Below are positions 60,001 through 64,000 of a DNA stretch of 64,000 nucleotides, piece by piece (within the stretch, counting starts at the first letter, position 1; every line of letters starts with the position of its first letter). Source of the stretch: Vigna angularis. Lineage: Eukaryota > Streptophyta > Magnoliopsida > Fabales > Fabaceae. The translations under genes were made by a program, and so were the position numbers. The notes below the pieces were generated by a model that had not been told where the DNA came from, did not search any database, and saw only the letters and a program-made list of their open reading frames with translations. The DNA lies in the NCBI RefSeq assembly GCF_016808095.1, contig NC_068971.1, forward strand, positions 26,122,131 to 26,186,130, written 5' to 3'.

Positions 60001-60722
60001 TCACACATAAGAAAAGGTTAGAAAGTTGGGTTGCCTCCTAGTAAGCGCTTGTTTAACGTTTCTAGCTTGACAGATGAAACGATTAAGTTTGATTATTGAT
60101 GTTTGTGTGCTTCTTCCTTTCATGACACCAACATGTTCTAACCAGCTTTCTTGTCACCAACTTGACTCTTCTTGAACATGGAGCCTCGATTTCGAGAACT
60201 TCATTTGCTTTAATAGCCTTCATAACCCAAACCATGTTCTTGAGTTTAACTGGTTTGCCAGGTGTAGGTTCATCACTTTCCACAATAGATTCTTGGTGAA
60301 CTATTTCTTCTTCCTTATCTTCTTCCCATTCCTTCACTTTTGGGGAGAAACACTTAAGGCTCTTCTTGACCAACTTGGCAGCTTGCCTAGTTAGACTAGT
60401 CACTGATAAAAGTTCATTTGTGGCTTTAAGACTAGTTTGTTTTTCTCTACTTTGTTGCTCAACTTCGAAGACATTGAACGCTACCTCTCTATCTTAGTCC
60501 TTTAATTTCAATATTCCTTCTTCCATATGAATGAAAACCTTGGTTGTCTTCATGAAAGGTCTTCCAAGGATGAGTGGTATCTCTACATCTTCCTCCATTT
60601 CCATAACTACAAAGTCCACCGGAAATTGGAGCTCATCTATTTTGATTATCACATCTTCAACTACACCAAATGGATATTTGATAGATCTATCTGCCAACTG
60701 AAGCATTATTTTTGTTGGCTTG
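60001..60722 (-). pseudogene. Athila/Tat-like retropepsin relic
   Basis: The minus strand encodes the C-terminal half of a Gypsy aspartic protease (SIKYPFGVVEDV, PVDFVVMEME, IPLILGRPFMKT). This is followed by a stop at 60494 and, in the same region, a basic linker (60403-60083: SLTRQAAKLVKKSLKCFSPK). Beyond it lies TGGGTTGCCTCCTAGTAAGC (60029-60048), a phrase common after gag-pro in plant Athila-like elements. No reverse transcriptase follows, so this was a pol-less derivative or a truncated copy. It is cut on its N-terminal side exactly at 60722/60723 by another Gypsy LTR, so the DTG active site is not visible. Confidence 0.65.
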
Positions 60723-61340
60723 TGATGGAAACTAATCCCAGCTGGAAACGTGTAGACAGAGGCTCCAGACCAAAAGAAACTAGTAGTGAATGATGGTACA
60801 ACGGATTGATGAAATGGTGCAGTGTTTGAGGTGTTTTAATGAAGGAAAGGTGTATGGGTGAAGCCTCACAACTCAGAGGGCCTTCCTACAGAGGAAGGAA
60901 GCTTGAGGAAAGGAGAAGAAGTAGTAAATCAAAGGTGACTTAAAAGCACAAAAGCTGGAAAGCAAATTCTGCAGCATATCATTAAGCTCAAAAGTGAGAA
61001 AATACAAAGAAGAGACCCTCTTATTTATAGGTGAAGAGGAGCCTAATTTCTGATTTAATTCCCTCATAAATTCAAATTATTTAGCATAGGAGGCACGTTC
61101 ATTTTGATCCAGCAAGGTTCATGCCTCATTCTAGCTCAGCCAGCAAGGTGCATGCTTCATTCCAAATCAGCCAAGTCACGTGGATTGGACTTCTCGCGGG
61201 TGAAAAATGCTAGTGCATTTTCCCATTCCGCAAGCACCTCCCTTTTTGGCTCCTTTGCTTGCCTTTATTGATTTAACTTCTTGGATGGCTCAATCATGGT
61301 CTCTAAGATTTATTAGTTCCTACAAAGCAAAGTATAAGTG
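60723..61340 (-). repeat. 3' LTR of the Gypsy element (upper boundary approximate)
   Basis: Lower boundary TGATGGAAAC at 60723 matches the equivalent boundary at 42672. A TATA-like CTATAAATAAGAGG is read on the minus strand near 61016-61030. The upper boundary is not fixed because the partner LTR lies outside the window. Confidence 0.6.
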
Positions 61341-61342
61341 CT

Positions 61343-64000
61343 TTAGTTAAGAGAAGAAGGATTTTTATAAGTAACCTTCCATAGAAGTAAAATGTTAGGT
61401 GATCCTTCTTCTTCTTGAATCTTCCTTGCCATGACTCTAGTAAGAGGTCCAATGTGATTTCTTGATGGTCTTCCATCAGACCCTCCCTCTTGAAAAGGAT
61501 CTGTCCTCAGATCTGCTTCATCCTGTTGATCATCTCCTGTGAAAGGAATTAAATCGCAAATGTTAAAAGTAGGACTGACACCATAACTTTCAGGAAGGTC
61601 TAATATGTATGCATTATCATTTATCTTTTTGACCACTTTGAAAGGACCATCTCCTCTTGGACTAAGTTTGGACTTTCGTTGAGAGGGAAATCTTTCCTTT
61701 CTCAAATGAAGCCAAACTAAGTCTCCTTATTCAAAAACTATTTTCTTTCTCCCTTTGTTGTTATACTCTGCATATTTTTGGGTTTGTTTTTCGATTTGGG
61801 TTTTAACCTTCTCATGTAATTTCTTGATAAACTCCGCTTTAGATACACCTTCTTTATGAAGAAAAGAAGATGATTCTGGAAGGGGTAGTAAATCAAGAGG
61901 TGTAATAGGGTTAAAACCATAAACAACCTCAAAAGGAGAAAGATTAGTAGTCTTGTGAACTACTCTGTTATAAGCAAATTCAATATGAGGTAGATGATCA
62001 TCCTAACTTTTATTATTACCTCTTAATATTACCTTTAACAAAGTAGATAGATATCTATTTACTACTTCAGTTTGCCCATCAGTTTGTGGGTGACATGTGG
62101 TAGAAAATAGAAGTTTAGTTCCTAGCTTTTCCCATAAAGTTTTCCAAAAATGGCTTAGGAACTTAACATCTCTATCAGACACTATGGTTTTGGGTAAGCC
62201 ATGCAATCTCACTATTTCTTTGAAGAAGAGTCTAGATATATAGCTAGAATCATCTACTTTGTGGCAGGGTATAAAATGTGCCATTTTACTAAAACGATCT
62301 ACTACCACAAATATAGAATCATACCCCTTTTGAGTTCTTGGCAATCCTAGAACAAAATCCATGCTTATGTCCTCCCAAGGGGTATTAGCTATGGGAAGAG
62401 GTGTATAGAGTCCATGAGGCATAATCTTTGACTTAGCTTGTAAACAAGCTATGCATTTAGAACAATGCCTTTGAACATCTACTCTTATGTGTGGCCAATA
62501 GAATTTACTTTTCAAAATGTTTAGAGTTTTATCAACTCCATGATGGCCCATGAGTCCTCCTCCATGACTCTCTCTGATAAGAAGTAATGGATCCTTGGGG
62601 TATACAAAGTTTTCCTTTATTAAAAAGATACCCCTCAGAAAGATAAAATCCATCAAAAGGCTTCTTAAGACATGAAGAATAAGTGGATGCAAATGTTTCA
62701 TCATTTTCATATAGTTCTCTTATATCATCAAATCCTAATATTTGTGAGCCTAGAGTTACTAATAATGAATGTCTTCTAGATAAAGCATCCGCAACAACAT
62801 TAGTACTCCCCTTTTTGTGTTTGATGACATAAGGAAATTGCTCCAAGTATTCCACCCACTTGGCATGTCTCTTGTTTAGCTTTGCTTGCCCTTTAATATA
62901 CTTGAGAGATTCATGGTCAGTGTATGATGAATTCTCGAATTACTAAATAATGCTCCCAAGTTTTTAAAGCTCTAATGAGGGCATATAACTCTTTATCATA
63001 GGTAGGATAGTTTAAAGTAGGTCCCCTAAGTTTTTCACTAAAGTAGGCTACGGGATGACCTTCTTGAATTAAAACAGCTCCTATCCCTACCCAGATGCAT
63101 CACATTCTAGTTCAAAGGCTTTGGAAAAATTAGGCAAGGCTAGAATAGGTGCATGAGTTAACTTATTTTTCAAGGTCTCAAAAGATAAAGCTTGTTTATC
63201 ACCCCAAAGAAAAGGATCATCTTTCTTGACTAGTTCATTCAAAGGAGCAGCTAGGGTGGAGAAGTCTTTTACAAATCTTCTATAAAAACTGGCTAATCCA
63301 TGGAAACTTCTCACCTCTCCTACTGTTTTAGGGGTTGGCCATTCTTGTATAGCCTTGATCTTCTCAGGATCAACATGTACAACTTCTTTTCCAACTTTGA
63401 ATCCAAGGAAAATTACACTTTCTTTACAAAAAGTACATTTATCAAAGTTGGCAAAGAGATGATGTTCTCGAAGAAGAAACAAGACTTGTTTAACATGGCT
63501 AAGGTGCTCTTGAAGACCTTGACTATAGATTAAGATGCCATCAAAGTAGACCACTATAAACCTCCCTATGCATTCCCTAAGGACATGATTCATCAACCTC
63601 ATGAATGTACTTGGAGCATTGGTCAAACCAAAGGGCATGACTAACCATTCATACAAACCAAACTTGGTCTTGAAAGCGGTTTTCCATTCATCTCCCTCTT
63701 GAATTCTTATTTGATGATATCCGCTTTTGAGATCAATTTTAGTGAAAATGTTTGCTCCATGTAATTCATCCAACATGTCATCTAATCTAGGAATGGGGTG
63801 CCTATATTTAACAGTTATATTGTTGATGGCCCTACAATCTGTACACATTCTCCAAGATCCATCCTTCTTAGGAACCAACAACACAGGCACAACACAAGGA
63901 CTTAAGCTCTTTTGGGTCCACCCTTTGTTCAATAATTCATTAACTTGTTTCTCTATCTCTTTTGTTTCCATGGGGTTGGTCCTATAGGCTGGCCTATTAG
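61343..64000 (-). pseudogene. Gypsy (chromovirus, CRM/Reina-like) pol, decayed and cut by the window edge
   Basis: Domains on the minus strand: reverse transcriptase from 64000 ([49 protein letters not shown]), RNase H to about 62750, integrase 62710-62003 (an HHCC finger, [32 protein letters not shown]) and the pol C-terminus 61705-61343 ([16 protein letters not shown]). The reverse-transcriptase active site reads YFDG rather than YFDD, so a catalytic aspartate is lost. A frameshift follows ECDASG near 63087, and further breaks lie near 62855, 62003 and 61735. The reading frame is still open at base 64000. The lineage is judged from RT wording only. A related fragment is at 42672-45374. Confidence 0.9.

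Noticed and set aside
60527..60793. 88-codon plus-strand frame
   Set aside because: Antisense to the retropepsin relic and the Gypsy LTR end.
1..64000. tRNA, rRNA or known microRNA genes
   Set aside because: None could be recognised by eye; a tRNAscan-SE and Rfam search would be needed to exclude them.

Overview
This window is nuclear DNA from a flowering plant. It is very AT-rich, has long (TA)n microsatellites, and is packed with nested plant transposons: Copia, Gypsy, CACTA, MULE and hAT. It also carries plant-specific single C2H2 zinc-finger genes with the QALGGH signature. The style of the LTR families suggests a legume such as Vigna or Phaseolus, but that is an inference from general familiarity and was not tested. 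There is no sign of a bacterial, organellar or viral genome.

Only two genes look intact. Both are intronless, lie on the minus strand about 10.5 kb apart, and encode EAR-repressor C2H2 factors: a TAC1-like protein (7234-7761) and a SUPERMAN/ZFP10-like protein (18303-19223). A third recognisable cellular gene is a broken DExH-box RNA helicase (exons between 45374 and 50815, minus strand). It has lost an internal exon, is cut at its 3' end by Gypsy DNA, and carries a MULE in one intron and a Copia element in another. Short relics of a PPR gene (40230-40355) and possibly a LINE (37480-37640) are also visible.

Layout. 1-2.7 kb: a solo LTR nested inside another solo LTR, the inner one carrying a GC-rich array of short palindromes. 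2.7-7 kb: minisatellites, a split direct duplication and an LTR-like repeat. 7-19.4 kb: the two zinc-finger genes, with a Copia gag relic and a complete non-autonomous CACTA element between them. 22.3-22.9 kb: a CACTA remnant. 25.6-29.8 kb: a coding-free LTR retrotransposon with two internal tandem arrays, one of them split by a solo LTR. 31.3-34.7 kb: an hAT relic split by a 2.4-kb solo LTR. 40.4-41.4 kb: a MULE with a perfect 9-bp target duplication. 41.6-50.8 kb: a mosaic of LTR repeat, Gypsy fragment, solo LTR, helicase pseudogene and second MULE. 51.0-56.3 kb: a structurally complete, recently inserted Copia element whose reading frame is closed by seven stops. 56.4-57.0 kb: a short hAT element. 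57-64 kb: Athila-like relics and a decayed chromovirus-type Gypsy element running off the right edge.

Target-site duplications were found by eye for eight insertions with 5-bp duplications or for DNA elements with 3-, 8- or 9-bp duplications, so many element boundaries are exact to the base. I found no convincing new molecular system. The most unusual items are the palindrome array inside an LTR, the 22-bp palindrome repeated in each unit of the non-autonomous element's array, the helicase-Gypsy junction, and the transition-only decay of the young Copia element.
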